Source: JALEFZ01 sp038527485 (GTDB taxonomy: Bacteria > Bacteroidota > Bacteroidia > J057). Taken from it: a stretch of DNA of 64,000 nt. The position numbers and the translations under genes are program-made. This document shows, piece by piece, positions 26,923 to 36,862 of this stretch. The DNA lies in contig JBCBFT010000025.1 of assembly GCA_038527485.1 (NCBI GenBank), positions 3,081 through 67,080 of the forward strand. The letters run 5' to 3'. Numbering within the stretch: position 1 is the stretch's first letter; the number at the start of each line of letters is the position of its first letter. The notes under the pieces are model-generated. The model was not told the origin of the DNA. It worked only from the letters and a program-made list of their open reading frames with translations, and searched no databases.

Positions 26923-29900
26923 TTAAAATTCATCTGCCAAAACAGCCACACGCCGATATCTCCTCCTCGTGCCTGTATCTTGATCAAATACTTCAAACAA
27001 TACGATGTACATCCCGACGTCTGCTTTACTTCCGTCTTCTTCAAATCCATCCCAGATCAATAAGCCTTCGCCTGTCCCAAGCAGGGTATTTTGCTGAAGC
27101 GTTCGGATTTTCCGTCCATAGGTATCATGAATCGTCACAATGATATTGGCCCCAGGAAAGCTCAAATTATATCGAATGGCCATGTTATCATCGCGGCCAT
27201 CTAGATTGGGTGAAAAAGTAGGAGGATCTAAAAATACTTCTTCGTCCTCAGGATTTTCTGGAATAAACTGTGAGTTCTCATATCCAGGTGTCCCGTACCC
27301 GACGACAGAAGAGGCGGACTGCCAACTCTCAGGATCTTGGGTAGGTGTCTCCGTCGAAATACGTTCTAGGGCCACGCCATCGTCATCAAAAAGCGTAGGA
27401 TAATGGTAGTCGTCTTCGTAGAAAAATTGATCTACTGCCGTCGAATCATTTTTAGTAAAAATTACCGCTTCTCCTTTGCTGTCATCATAAGAAGGGAATC
27501 CCTCCATTTCCAAGAACTTTGCCTCTAAGGGTGGTAAGTATTGCAAACGCTGGAATGCTTCATCTCTTGTCAGACACAAGATCTCACCTGGAAGGATAAT
27601 ATTGGAGCGCGTAGAGACTGGATCTGCATTGAAAATCTCACGAGTTTCGGGATCTACTTCCCCCAGCATGAGATCGTCCAAGTCTATCACTTTCTGAGAA
27701 GCATTGATGATCTCTACGTAGTCACTTCCTCCCGAGACAGGATTGAACAAAATTTCATTGATCAAAATATCCCCCATGGCTACAGGCTGCGGCAAGCCGA
27801 ATTCTGCCTCTACTGTCACCTCATTGCCTGAACAATCAAAGACTCCGAAAGTAAAGACTTGATAGATGCGATTTTCTTCGATAGCAGAGGGCAGCAAAAG
27901 GAGGACTTCTGATATGGCTGCATCTACCACTGTTGCAGCCAATGGATTTCCAATCCCGTTGTTCAGTTCGTATCGTGTGACATCTATCAGAGAAGCCTCA
28001 TCCATCTGACGATCAAATTTTAGAGAGATCATGGTAGGTGACAAGACCCTGATAGCCATCAACTCTCCTGTTGCAATTGTTCCGAGATTCCCTCTGACGG
28101 TATTTTCTTTACCTGGTGTCCCTCCTTTCACGTCAAAGGATGCTTGCCAATTTTCAGGAATATTGCATGCGACGATGTTTTGATCGATTCTTTCGAGCGA
28201 ATAGCCTCCTTCTGCAAAATCTGCGTTGCCGTACCACTCATTAGAGTAAAATACAAAGTCCTGTACATTCGTATTGGTAGCACGGAGGTATAGCGAATCC
28301 GTCACATTACCTAGTGTGGGAAAAGTTGATAATCCTCTGACAGTACCGAATGACTCGAACTTGGCTACATCTTCTTCTGCACAGAGGATCACGTATTGTC
28401 GAGGAAGCATAAACCCGTCTCCTAGGTTCACCTCAGTATTGCCATTTTGGTACACCAAGCTGTTGTACGCAATGATCTTCTGTGTCCTGTTAAATATCTC
28501 AATATATTCAGCTTCAGGTAGCCCTACTGGCGGTGTGAAATCCGTGAATATTTCACTAAATATGACATCGTTCTCATCTGGCTCTACAGGGATTCCCAAA
28601 GCTGCCGTACCTGCGAGTTCATTGCCCGAACAATCTAGCAGACGGGCAAAAGTCAGTCTATAAAGGAAGTTGGGCTGAAGGCTTTCCGTAAAGCTTAAGA
28701 GTACAGAGGCATTATCTGCGGCGAGTGGAATAGCGCGAAAAGGAGTACCAATGCTTAGGTTAATGCTAAAGTTAAATTCCTCCATAAGAGAAGCCGCATC
28801 CATCGACTCATTGAACTTCAAAATGACCTCGTTGCTAGAAATGACTTCTACACCCGATATTTGGGGAGGATCTGTATCTACAAAAACAGCTTTCACACTA
28901 TTCTCCACACCAGGTGTTCCTTTGTCTGAGGCATTGGAAGCTCTCCAATTCAACGGATTATTACAATCGACAAAATCAGGATCGATTCTTTCTAGTGTCG
29001 CACCATTCCCTGTTCGATTCGCATTGCGATACCAGCTATCGTCATAGAATACATAATCGATCGCATCTCCAAATTGACTGACCAATCGGATGCTGTCCTG
29101 CGTGTTATTGAGAGAAGGAAAGGAGTTTAGGGGAATCGCGCGGCCAAAAGGATTATAGCTTGCGGTGTCAAAACTCGAGCAAAGGATGAGGTATTCACCA
29201 GGAAAAATGATCTGCTCTCCCAAAGAAGCACTCGAGCTAGCATCTGTTAAGGAAAGCTGTGAAAGGTCAAGGATATCTGAGGTGCGATTCAAAATCTCGA
29301 CAAACTCTGCATTCGGCAGGGGCTGCCCCGATTCAGGATCGGGAAATAGCTCTGTGATGACAATCTCAAAAGGCTGGGGCGCTCGGCCTCTAGCCAGAGA
29401 AATCGAATCCACCGTCAGCGTATTCCCACTGCAATCCTGTACATTATTGACAGAGAGGACATAAGGTGTGCCAATGACCAAAGAAGCGGAAAAGACAAGT
29501 TCGACACAAAGAAAATCAGGACCTTGAGGATTGGCTTGCGTGGGATTTCCGAGTCCATTGTCTAGATTATATTGGGTAGTTACGCCTATACTCGCTTCAT
29601 CCATCGGCTCATTGAAACACAATACTACTGTATTTGTCCCTTGAACCCCTGCAGAAAGTATCTGCGGAGGCACCACATCTGAATCTACCGAGAAGATACC
29701 ATTCTCTTGTCCGGGTGTTCCACCAATATTGGAACTCGTCGCTCTCCAATTAGAGATGTCAGGACAGTCGGTATTATCGGGATTGATGAGTTCCAATGAG
29801 TAGCCCCCCCCCTCTCTCTCATCATCCTGAAACCATGCAGGGAGATAGTCTACTGAGTCGATGAGGATACCTGTACTCGATCGAAGCCCCAGATTATCTC

Positions 29901-31143
29901 CAGAATTGACGAGCGAAATCCAGGAAGAGGGAGAAATGACCGTCCCAAAGTTGGCAAACTGATTAGCTGTTCCAGGAGGCACCAACAAGATATATTCTCC
30001 TGGACGGATAGAAGCCTCTGGCAGTATCCCTTCCGTCGTCCCATTACTTATGGTCCAGCCTCCCAGATCCAGCGCCGAATCACTTCGATTATAGATTTCC
30101 AGGTATTCGATATCTGGTAGGTTGAGGACCACAGGATTGGGATCGGGCATGATCTCATTGATGATGACATCCTTGAAGTCACCTACAGCTGGGATAAAGA
30201 AGTCAAACGTAAACGAATCAGGCCCTGCCTGTGTATTTCCTGCCAAATCTTCCAGATTTTGCACTTCCAACGTGTAGCTCGTCCCGCCCTGAAAAGGATT
30301 GGAAAAACTCAGAGAAACCCTTCGTGGATCTACTCCGTCTAAACTTGCCGAAGCAGGATTGATGGCTCCTGGGTTGAGTACATAATTGCTCAGATTCACT
30401 ACAGAAGCAGAATCAAGAGGTTCAGAGAAATCTAGGACAATATTTTGTGGATCTATCAACTGTCCCACAAGGAGTTCTGGGGGAATGGTATCCTGAATAA
30501 TTTCCCCGATAAAGACATCATCAAAAAAGAATCTGTCGCGTCGTGTAGAAGAGTGTCTTACCCAGATGCCTGCAAACTGACCACTCGAATAGGTCGCATC
30601 AAAGGCCGTCCCCATATCCACGAAAAAACCAGCGTTCATTTCCTCCACAGCAAGGCTCCAATTTCCTCCCACATCTCTCAAGACTTTGACTACTGCATCA
30701 ATACCTGTGGAGATCAATCCATCGGGGCCACGAATGAGTTCTGTCGTATCTGTTCCATCCTGCCTGTAAAGACCATAGGTGTCATTGTTCCCATTTTCAC
30801 CCATTTCTACAAAGTATCCATTCAAGGGTCCTTCCAAGTCCGACTGGTCAGAGACGAGGTAGAATCGGATGCGATTATTGGTACTGGGGCTTTCATCGAA
30901 ACGAATCTTGATACGCCACTCCGTCTCTGCCACCCTTGTACTGGCAGTCGAAAGATGGATATTATCCTGTCCACTGACGCCATTGGATTGCAATTCTTGT
31001 GCGGTGACTTGCCAGAGAGCAGTCTCGCCGACCCAAGTAGGATTGGTTGTAAAGTCGCCGTCGCTGAAGTCGTCATTGACCTGGGCAAAGAGTGCCAAGC
31101 TCCCTCCTAGGAAGATCATGATGATGAGTAAGAATCGTTGCAT
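26923..31143 (-). CDS. Giant secreted protein with repeated lamin-tail and Ig-like domains
   Basis: The ATG at 31143 gives 1406 residues with a signal peptide (QRFLLIIMIFLGGSLALFAQ). After an N-terminal jelly-roll-like region come repeated pairs of a bacterial Ig-like domain ('LSFSNPFQGGTSYTLEVQNLEDLAGN' and three relatives) and a lamin-tail domain ('INEIMPDPNP...EYLEIYNRSDSALDLGGWTIS' and three relatives). The end carries 'FSPNLDGRDDNMAIRYNL' and 'GRKIRTLQQN...WDGFEEDGSKADVGMYIV', an FlgD-like, gliding-type C-terminus that usually directs T9SS export. It is probably a surface or extracellular adhesive or calcium-binding protein. Confidence 0.88.
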   Translation of the reverse strand: MQRFLLIIMIFLGGSLALFAQVNDDFSDGDFTTNPTWVGETALWQVTAQELQSNGVSGQDNIHLSTASTRVAETEWRIKIRFDESPSTNNRIRFYLVSDQSDLEGPLNGYFVEMGENGNNDTYGLYRQDGTDTTELIRGPDGLISTGIDAVVKVLRDVGGNWSLAVEEMNAGFFVDMGTAFDATYSSGQFAGIWVRHSSTRRDRFFFDDVFIGEIIQDTIPPELLVGQLIDPQNIVLDFSEPLDSASVVNLSNYVLNPGAINPASASLDGVDPRRVSLSFSNPFQGGTSYTLEVQNLEDLAGNTQAGPDSFTFDFFIPAVGDFKDVIINEIMPDPNPVVLNLPDIEYLEIYNRSDSALDLGGWTISNGTTEGILPEASIRPGEYILLVPPGTANQFANFGTVISPSSWISLVNSGDNLGLRSSTGILIDSVDYLPAWFQDDEREGGGYSLELINPDNTDCPDISNWRATSSNIGGTPGQENGIFSVDSDVVPPQILSAGVQGTNTVVLCFNEPMDEASIGVTTQYNLDNGLGNPTQANPQGPDFLCVELVFSASLVIGTPYVLSVNNVQDCSGNTLTVDSISLARGRAPQPFEIVITELFPDPESGQPLPNAEFVEILNRTSDILDLSQLSLTDASSSASLGEQIIFPGEYLILCSSFDTASYNPFGRAIPLNSFPSLNNTQDSIRLVSQFGDAIDYVFYDDSWYRNANRTGNGATLERIDPDFVDCNNPLNWRASNASDKGTPGVENSVKAVFVDTDPPQISGVEVISSNEVILKFNESMDAASLMEEFNFSINLSIGTPFRAIPLAADNASVLLSFTESLQPNFLYRLTFARLLDCSGNELAGTAALGIPVEPDENDVIFSEIFTDFTPPVGLPEAEYIEIFNRTQKIIAYNSLVYQNGNTEVNLGDGFMLPRQYVILCAEEDVAKFESFGTVRGLSTFPTLGNVTDSLYLRATNTNVQDFVFYSNEWYGNADFAEGGYSLERIDQNIVACNIPENWQASFDVKGGTPGKENTVRGNLGTIATGELMAIRVLSPTMISLKFDRQMDEASLIDVTRYELNNGIGNPLAATVVDAAISEVLLLLPSAIEENRIYQVFTFGVFDCSGNEVTVEAEFGLPQPVAMGDILINEILFNPVSGGSDYVEIINASQKVIDLDDLMLGEVDPETREIFNADPVSTRSNIILPGEILCLTRDEAFQRLQYLPPLEAKFLEMEGFPSYDDSKGEAVIFTKNDSTAVDQFFYEDDYHYPTLFDDDGVALERISTETPTQDPESWQSASSVVGYGTPGYENSQFIPENPEDEEVFLDPPTFSPNLDGRDDNMAIRYNLSFPGANIIVTIHDTYGRKIRTLQQNTLLGTGEGLLIWDGFEEDGSKADVGMYIVLFEVFDQDTGTRRRYRRVAVLADEF

Positions 31144-31214
31144 AGGTTGGTGCAATTATCCAGAATTAGGATGGAATAGATGTATATTTTTTAGTAATCG
31201 TCGATGTAGGTGTA

Positions 31215-31613
31215 CTATTCGCAGCAAGGATAGTCAAATATGCGCAAGGTGTTCCCCCTTTTTACAGTCAACGTCATTTCTCCACTTTTCTTGAATATAC
31301 TGTCCCCGACGCGAATCCATGAAGCGAAATTATTTTCTTCGGGGCATTGACAGATCAAGAAATAAGCTGGAACCTGGATATCCAGCTCAATCTCGTATCG
31401 ACATTCTTCCCTTTCCTTGACTTCCTGAATCTCACTTGCATAACTCAATGGCTGAATTTGATCTACCAACCATTCCTCACAAGTTGTTCCTTCTTTTTGG
31501 TTTTTGTAAAAGTAGTATCCTCCCGTCACGAAAAAAGTCAGAAAGCCTATCCCAATGGTGAGATAGGCCATCCCATAGACAATGCGACGATATCTAGGTG
31601 TGTGATCGAACAT
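31215..31613 (-). CDS. Hypothetical single-pass membrane protein
   Basis: I do not recognise this 132-residue protein. It has one transmembrane segment (about residues 12-36) and a small outer domain with six cysteines (CEEW, ECRY, CQC, and a terminal CC), suggesting disulphides or a metal site. It is 71 bases upstream of the lamin-tail gene on the same strand. Confidence 0.5.
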   Translation of the reverse strand: MFDHTPRYRRIVYGMAYLTIGIGFLTFFVTGGYYFYKNQKEGTTCEEWLVDQIQPLSYASEIQEVKEREECRYEIELDIQVPAYFLICQCPEENNFASWIRVGDSIFKKSGEMTLTVKRGNTLRIFDYPCCE

Positions 31614-31761
31614 GGGTTTGAGAGAAATGAAATAAAAATAATTTGAGCTTTATTCAGCAGATTTCTTATGCTCCAAATACCGTCTATTTGTATCCTGAAT
31701 GTCGAGCCTTTAAATTTTGAGGTCCAAAGAACTCCTTTACTTTCCCAACATCTCCCCTATG

Positions 31762-32919
31762 TTACTCCATCCAAGACTTGAAGTACTCCTTCATCTCGAT
31801 TTCCATGGAATGATCTGTCAGCCATAAGGGTTTGAACGTATCGACCATCACAGCAATTTCTTCTGTCTCCTTCGCCCCGATACTCGCCTCTACTGTCCCT
31901 GGATGCGGGCCATGCGGGATCCCTTGTGGATGCAAGGTAATGTTTCCTACATCGATTCCTTTTCTACTCATGAAATTTCCCTCCACATAGTACAATAACT
32001 CATCTGAATCGATGTTGCTATGGTTGTAGGGAGCAGGAATAGCCTGAGGATGATAATCAAACAACCTGGGCACAAAAGAACAGACGACGAAGTTGCGCGC
32101 GGCAAAAGTCTGGTGTACGGGTGGTGGTTGGTGGACGCGACCAGTAATAGGCTCAAAATCGTGAATCGAGAAGATGTAGGGGTAATAAAAGCCGTCCCAC
32201 CCAATCAAATCGAAAGGATGGTTGTCCATGATGTAAGGAAAAAGCATATCCTGCTTCTTGATCAAGACTTTAAAGTCGCCTTTTTCATCGAAGGTCTGCA
32301 GATTTTGCGGTTCTCGGATGTCCCGCTCACAAAAGGGCGCATGCTCTAGTAGTTGGCCGTATTTGTTGAGGTAGCGCTTGGGGAATACATAAGGACTGGA
32401 AGACTCCACAATCAGTAGCCGATTGTCCTCGGTGTCAAATTCGATTTGGTAGATGACCCCTCTAGGAATCACGATATAATCTCCATATCCAAAGCGCAAT
32501 TCGCCAAACATCGACTTGAGCTTACCTGTTCCTTTATGAATGAATAGAAGCTCATCGCATTGGGCATTTTTATAAAAGTAATCCTCCATACTTTTGCGAG
32601 GCGCCGCAGTGGAGATGATGCAATCGTGATTGAAGAAGAGAAACTTCCTGGCTTGGAGGAAGTCGTCTTCGGGTTGCAGGTCAAACGTCTGGTATGCTCT
32701 GTGCTGCATGTTCTTTTCCAGCGCCTTGACAGGTGCCCAAGGATAGGGTTCCATGACTTCGCGAACGCGTGTAGGAGGGTATACGTGATAAACTAAGGAG
32801 TAGATATCTGAAAAACCTTCTGTACTGACCAATTCTTCTGCATACAACCCTCCATCGGGTTTGCGGAATTGGGTATGTCTTTTATGAGGGATTTTGCCTG
32901 AACGGTAGTAGTGAGCCAT
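31762..32919 (-). CDS. hmgA: Homogentisate 1,2-dioxygenase
   Basis: The 385-residue protein starts at the ATG at 32919 (MAHYYRSGKIPHKRHTQFR); the frame extends upstream through a non-conserved TTG/ATG region. It is a cupin dioxygenase: 'DELLFIHKGTGKLKSMFGELRFGYGDYIVIPRGVIYQI' in the N-terminal cupin, and 'PYNHSNIDSDELLYYVEGNF ... ITLHPQGIPHGPHPG' in the C-terminal cupin with the His/Glu iron ligands. It opens the ring of homogentisate in Tyr/Phe breakdown. No fumarylacetoacetase or hpd gene is next to it. It is somewhat shorter than the mammalian enzyme, as usual for this bacterial branch. Confidence 0.9.
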   Translation of the reverse strand: MAHYYRSGKIPHKRHTQFRKPDGGLYAEELVSTEGFSDIYSLVYHVYPPTRVREVMEPYPWAPVKALEKNMQHRAYQTFDLQPEDDFLQARKFLFFNHDCIISTAAPRKSMEDYFYKNAQCDELLFIHKGTGKLKSMFGELRFGYGDYIVIPRGVIYQIEFDTEDNRLLIVESSSPYVFPKRYLNKYGQLLEHAPFCERDIREPQNLQTFDEKGDFKVLIKKQDMLFPYIMDNHPFDLIGWDGFYYPYIFSIHDFEPITGRVHQPPPVHQTFAARNFVVCSFVPRLFDYHPQAIPAPYNHSNIDSDELLYYVEGNFMSRKGIDVGNITLHPQGIPHGPHPGTVEASIGAKETEEIAVMVDTFKPLWLTDHSMEIEMKEYFKSWME

Positions 32920-33162
32920 AACAATTCTTTTGGGCAAACTAATCAGCACTGGACCGAAAAGCAACCATCAAAGTAGGCACTTTTGCCGTGTGTAAATATT
33001 GCCGAAACCATATCCTCCATGCAGCCCTTACGTATACATAAGGTATATACAATCAAGCACAGATAAGATCATCTTTTATTAACAGGAACACAAACAACAG
33101 TTTACTCAATAGATCGACTACCAAATTTAATTTCGCAAAAGACACAGTGTAACAACGAAACA

Positions 33163-33597
33163 ATGAAACAGTTCCTCATTTTCACAATTGTACTTCTTGC
33201 CTTCATCCCCCTGTCGGCCCAAGTAGACATACGATGGCAGGATCTAGAGCGTGTATCTTTTTCCGCATCTGAAAGCGATGGCACAATGGGTTTGGTAGTG
33301 GAACCCGATTTTTCTGCCTCCCTGAAGGCACTCGATGGAAAAAAAGTCAGAATCAAAGGTTTTATGCTTCCCCTTACGGTAGACAACGAGCTATACATTC
33401 TCTCTCGTTATCATTTTTCTAATTGCTTTTTCTGTGGAGGTGCAGGAAAGGAAACGGTCATCCACTTAGAACCCAAAGAAAGTGATTTGAGCTTTGAGCT
33501 GGACGAATCCGTCATTGTGACAGGTATCTTCCGACTCGTAGATGATCCTCAAGAGCTATGCTTCAAAATCGAGAAGGCACGCATCGATCCAGAATAA
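33163..33597 (+). CDS. Small exported protein, DUF3299-like (paralogue 1)
   Basis: The 144-residue protein has a clear signal peptide (MKQFLIFTIVLLAFIPLSAQ). The mature part contains 'ALDGKKVRIKGFMLPLTVDNELYILSRYHFSNCFFCGGAGKETVIHLE'. The 'L.GK.V.I.GFMLPL' strand and the following Cys segment recall DUF3299 proteins, and the CFFC motif could hold a metal or a disulphide. A paralogue at 35990-36424 shares the whole layout. Function unknown. Confidence 0.7.
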   Translation: MKQFLIFTIVLLAFIPLSAQVDIRWQDLERVSFSASESDGTMGLVVEPDFSASLKALDGKKVRIKGFMLPLTVDNELYILSRYHFSNCFFCGGAGKETVIHLEPKESDLSFELDESVIVTGIFRLVDDPQELCFKIEKARIDPE

Positions 33598-33630
33598 ATT
33601 TGCCTGCTCATCAACATCAAAAGATAGAAA

Positions 33631-33657
33631 ACCCAGCTTTATTCGAGCTGGGTCTTT
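33631..33657. terminator. Bidirectional terminator between convergent genes
   Basis: ACCCAGCT (33631-33638) pairs with AGCTGGGT (33646-33653). T-rich sequence follows on both strands. It lies between the DUF3299-like gene and fbaA. Confidence 0.65.
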
Positions 33658-33710
33658 CATTTATATATCTTTCTAGAGGTCTTTCGAACTTTCTGTTAGA
33701 TGTATTCCTC

Positions 33711-34796
33711 CTACAGGTTCTGGACACCTATTGCGTTCAAGTCCTCAAAAGCTTGTGTAAGGCGCTTAATAAATGCCTTCTCTCCTTCGCGCAGCCATAC
33801 ACGTGGATCGTATTTCTTCTTATTGGGCTTATCTGCTCCTTCGGGATTACCGATCTGTGTCTGCAAGTAACCATGATTTTTTGCTTCATACTCACGCACA
33901 CCTGACCAGAAGGCCCACTGCTGATCCGTATCGATGTTCATCTTGATGGCACCATACTCAATCGCTTCACGGATCTCCTCACGAGAAGAACCTGATCCTC
34001 CGTGGAAGACAAAGTTGATCGGTTGAGGACCTGTATTGAATTTCTGCTGTACGTACTCCTGAGAGTTCTTCAAAATGATAGGACGCAGCTGTACATTTCC
34101 AGGCTTATAGACTCCGTGGACATTACCAAAAGCGGCTGCTACAGTGAACTTTTCGCTGACAGTTTTCAGCTTTTCGTATGCATACGCAACCTCTTCAGGC
34201 TGTGTGTAGAGTTTGGAGCTATCTACATCTGTGTTGTCTACCCCATCTTCTTCTCCACCTGTGACACCCAGTTCGATCTCAATGGTCATACCCAGCGCAT
34301 TCATACGCTCGAAGTAACGGTGGCTGATCTCCATATTTTCCTCAATCGGCTCTTCTGACAGATCGAGCATGTGAGAGCTATACAGCGGACGACCATGTGC
34401 CTCAAAATACTTCTCCCCATGATCCAGTAGACCATCGATCCAAGGTAGGAGCTTCTTCGCGCAGTGGTCTGTATGCAGAATCACCGTGACACCATAAGCT
34501 TCTGCTAGTGCGTGTACATGCTGTGCACCTGAAAATCCTCCCAGAATAGCCGCACGCTCTCCTTCGTTGCTCAGACCTTTCCCTGCAAAGAACTTGGCAC
34601 CTCCGTTGGAAAATTGGACGATGACAGGCGAGTTGACTTCACGCGCCGTTTCCAAGACCGCATTTACGGAGTTGGTTCCTACGACGTTGACGGCTGGCAA
34701 GGCAAAGTTCTTCTCGTTGGCAAAATCGAGCAAGTGGGTCACTTCGTCTCCATGAAGGACACCCGGACGGAACTTCTGTTGGGTAGTGATATTCAT
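33711..34796 (-). CDS. fbaA: Class II fructose-bisphosphate aldolase
   Basis: The 361-residue protein shows the class IIA aldolase motifs: 'FALPAVNVVGTNSVNAVLETA', zinc-binding 'VILHTDHCAKKLLPWIDGLL', 'IEIELGVTGGEEDGV', 'AAAFGNVHGVY', 'FVFHGGSGSSREEI' and 'KMNIDTDQQWAFW'. It interconverts fructose 1,6-bisphosphate with dihydroxyacetone phosphate and glyceraldehyde 3-phosphate. The length is normal for the family. A TAnnTTTG-type promoter lies just upstream. Confidence 0.95.
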   Translation of the reverse strand: MNITTQQKFRPGVLHGDEVTHLLDFANEKNFALPAVNVVGTNSVNAVLETAREVNSPVIVQFSNGGAKFFAGKGLSNEGERAAILGGFSGAQHVHALAEAYGVTVILHTDHCAKKLLPWIDGLLDHGEKYFEAHGRPLYSSHMLDLSEEPIEENMEISHRYFERMNALGMTIEIELGVTGGEEDGVDNTDVDSSKLYTQPEEVAYAYEKLKTVSEKFTVAAAFGNVHGVYKPGNVQLRPIILKNSQEYVQQKFNTGPQPINFVFHGGSGSSREEIREAIEYGAIKMNIDTDQQWAFWSGVREYEAKNHGYLQTQIGNPEGADKPNKKKYDPRVWLREGEKAFIKRLTQAFEDLNAIGVQNL

Positions 34797-34824
34797 ATAT
34801 TAATGTGTGTATTTATCCTATGCT

Positions 34825-34832
34825 CAAATGTA
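34825..34832 (-). promoter_or_regulatory. Candidate -7 box of fbaA
   Basis: The minus strand reads TACATTTG, an exact TAnnTTTG match, 29 bases before the fbaA ATG. I see no gene between 34797 and 35051. Confidence 0.5.
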
Positions 34833-35051
34833 GGAATTTTTTTTTGAGACTGGCAGTATGAAAAAAGGTTCTCAAGCCAAGATTAAGACTTTTTATTCCC
34901 GCATGAAAAAATACTTCCCATCTCCTGACCTCTTCTTAGCCAAATCTATTCCTCTCTCATGTGGATACATGGATATACTAAAAAGAGCCAACCTGACAAG
35001 CAGGATGACTCTATATGATTACACGCTACGCGGAGGAATATTCCGTCGACC

Positions 35052-35753
35052 TTATCTGTGATTCAGGGCTTTGCACGTACAACGCTTCTTCATCTTTTTG
35101 AAATGATAGCTCAGACGAACTTTGGCCATCGCTCCAATTTCATTATCTGGAAAAACAGGACGCAATCCATTGTTCTCCTCAATCACGGCTCTGCTGTAGT
35201 TGTGCGCCAAATAAAATACATTCGCTTCTAATGCGACAGAGACATAAGGGCTAAAAAACAAGCGATATCCAGCTACTGCGCGTCCGCCCCAAGCCGTAGT
35301 AGAGACGGCCCCTTCCAGATTGAACCTTTGCAGTAGTTCATCGCCTTCCACCTGTCCAAAATATATCAGCACATCGGCTCCTCCATACAATTGGGAAGCG
35401 CCACGATGGTATTTTCGTTCATAGCCCATGTTCACAAACGTCCCATTGTAATCTAATGGCAGAAAGCTCGAAGGGTCATTGTCTCTGGCACGCTGAGTCG
35501 ACAGCGCGCGATAGTCCACCCCAAATCGAAATCCATCTGTGATGGAGTGATGATAGGTGTATTGTATCCCTCCTTGGGGAATAGCTGAAAAAGGAGCCCC
35601 CGAGGTATAATCACCATAGGCATTGTTATACATCGCCAAACCTCCCACTAGACTTATTTCATGAACCTGAGGTTTGTACAAGGCCCGCTGAGCCATCGTG
35701 GGCAGGGTCAACCCACATATTGCTATACATACAATCAATCGCCAGATGTGCAT
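35052..35753 (-). CDS. Outer-membrane beta-barrel protein
   Basis: The 233-residue protein has a signal peptide (MHIWRLIVCIAICGLTLPTMAQ). The body consists of alternating amphipathic strands ('EISLVGGLAMYNNAYGDYT', 'GIQYTYHHSITDGFRFGVDYRAL', 'AVAGYRLFFSPYVSVALEANVFYLAHN', 'AMAKVRLSYHFKKM'), as in OmpA-like small porins of Bacteroidota. The basic, Cys-containing last residues after the closing strand are unusual. Function unknown. Confidence 0.7.
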   Translation of the reverse strand: MHIWRLIVCIAICGLTLPTMAQRALYKPQVHEISLVGGLAMYNNAYGDYTSGAPFSAIPQGGIQYTYHHSITDGFRFGVDYRALSTQRARDNDPSSFLPLDYNGTFVNMGYERKYHRGASQLYGGADVLIYFGQVEGDELLQRFNLEGAVSTTAWGGRAVAGYRLFFSPYVSVALEANVFYLAHNYSRAVIEENNGLRPVFPDNEIGAMAKVRLSYHFKKMKKRCTCKALNHR

Positions 35754-35989
35754 ATTTATTCCTTATATTTATCTCTAAGATCCGAAGAACAAAGCATTTG
35801 CCCAACATGATTATCTACCTTCCTTAACAATCTCTTGGACATTCTCCCTCATTTCAAGTATCAAATTATCCCTTACATTTTCCCTCTGTCACCTTTTTCC
35901 ATTCCTTAGGTTTATCCAGTCACCTAATGGTAGATGTATATACCGCAACCTTTCCTTAAATTAGACGGTTTATATTAAAAATTGATGGG

Positions 35990-36424
35990 ATGAAATATCT
36001 TGGGATTCTTTTGGTTATTTTCTCTTTCTCCACATATACTCTCAAAGCGCAGGTAGATGTGTCTTGGATGCAACTCGAACGCATCGAATATGAATTAAGA
36101 GACGAATCTGGAAGTGGTTTTTCTCTTCCGATTCCCAAATTCAGCAACGAAATCAAGAATCTTGAAGGAAAGAAAGTGAGGGTCAAAGGATATGTCATTC
36201 CGCTCAATATCGAAGGTACGGAATATGCCATTTCTGCTTATCCCAATGCTTCCTGCTTTTTTTGCGGATCAGCGGGACAGGAATCTGTGATGCGACTGAC
36301 CTTGAAAGATAAGCGCGTGAAGTACAATGTAGACGAGTTTTTGGAGTTTGAAGGGGAATTGAAACTCAATTATTTGCCTGATGACTTGATGTATGCGTTG
36401 GAAGGAAGTGTGGAGGTGAAATGA
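35990..36424 (+). CDS. Small exported protein, DUF3299-like (paralogue 2)
   Basis: This 144-residue protein is the same length as the 33163 gene product and shares its plan: signal peptide (ending TLKAQ), 'VDVSWMQLERIEYEL', 'NLEGKKVRVKGYVIPLNIEGTEYAISAYPNASCFFCGSAGQESVMRL'. The CFFCG motif is strictly kept. The two copies are about 2.4 kb apart on the same strand, separated by fbaA and a porin-like gene on the other strand. This looks like an old duplication. Function unknown. Confidence 0.7.
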   Translation: MKYLGILLVIFSFSTYTLKAQVDVSWMQLERIEYELRDESGSGFSLPIPKFSNEIKNLEGKKVRVKGYVIPLNIEGTEYAISAYPNASCFFCGSAGQESVMRLTLKDKRVKYNVDEFLEFEGELKLNYLPDDLMYALEGSVEVK

Positions 36425-36464
36425 ATACGTTGGCAGCAAGCATTACTTGAAAAATCTTTGATTG

Positions 36465-36737
36465 CTATTGTACCGTATCAGGTGTGGCAAAAGCAGGTTT
36501 TGGGGTAACCAACTTAATCTCAGATTCTGTCGCTTTATTCTGCTGCTGCCTAATAAACTCTTTGGAGATCCCTTGAAATCCCATAGGTCTGACCTGATCA
36601 GACGCATTGGCTGCTGAAAGACAAAAAACCCCACACGTGCTGCCTTCATGACTACATGGAGGAATGAAAAGCAAACCCACAATAATCAGGCTAGCCATGA
36701 GCAATATGGTCCGATCATGATGTTTCTTGGCTTTCAT
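36465..36737 (-). CDS. Hypothetical small membrane protein
   Basis: This 90-residue frame starts with ATG at 36737 (MKAKKHHDR) and has one transmembrane segment (about residues 12-28), followed by 'CSHEGSTCGVFCLSAAN' and a polar tail. I do not recognise it. It could be a small envelope protein; the coding call rests on its membrane-protein composition and convergence with the paralogue 2 gene. Confidence 0.4.
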   Translation of the reverse strand: MKAKKHHDRTILLMASLIIVGLLFIPPCSHEGSTCGVFCLSAANASDQVRPMGFQGISKEFIRQQQNKATESEIKLVTPKPAFATPDTVQ

Positions 36738-36862
36738 ACTCACAAGGTACGAACTTTTCGTGCCTTAGATGTCAACAAATGACATGATTTTTTTTACTCT
36801 GGCCATTTTTCTCCTTACTTGCTCGCTCATTTGTACATCCTCTCATATTTTCAGATTACTAC

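Noticed and set aside
34858..35061. 67-codon plus-strand frame between fbaA and the porin-like gene
   Set aside because: No recognisable motif, and its 3' end overlaps the end of the porin-like gene; composition looks like non-coding DNA.
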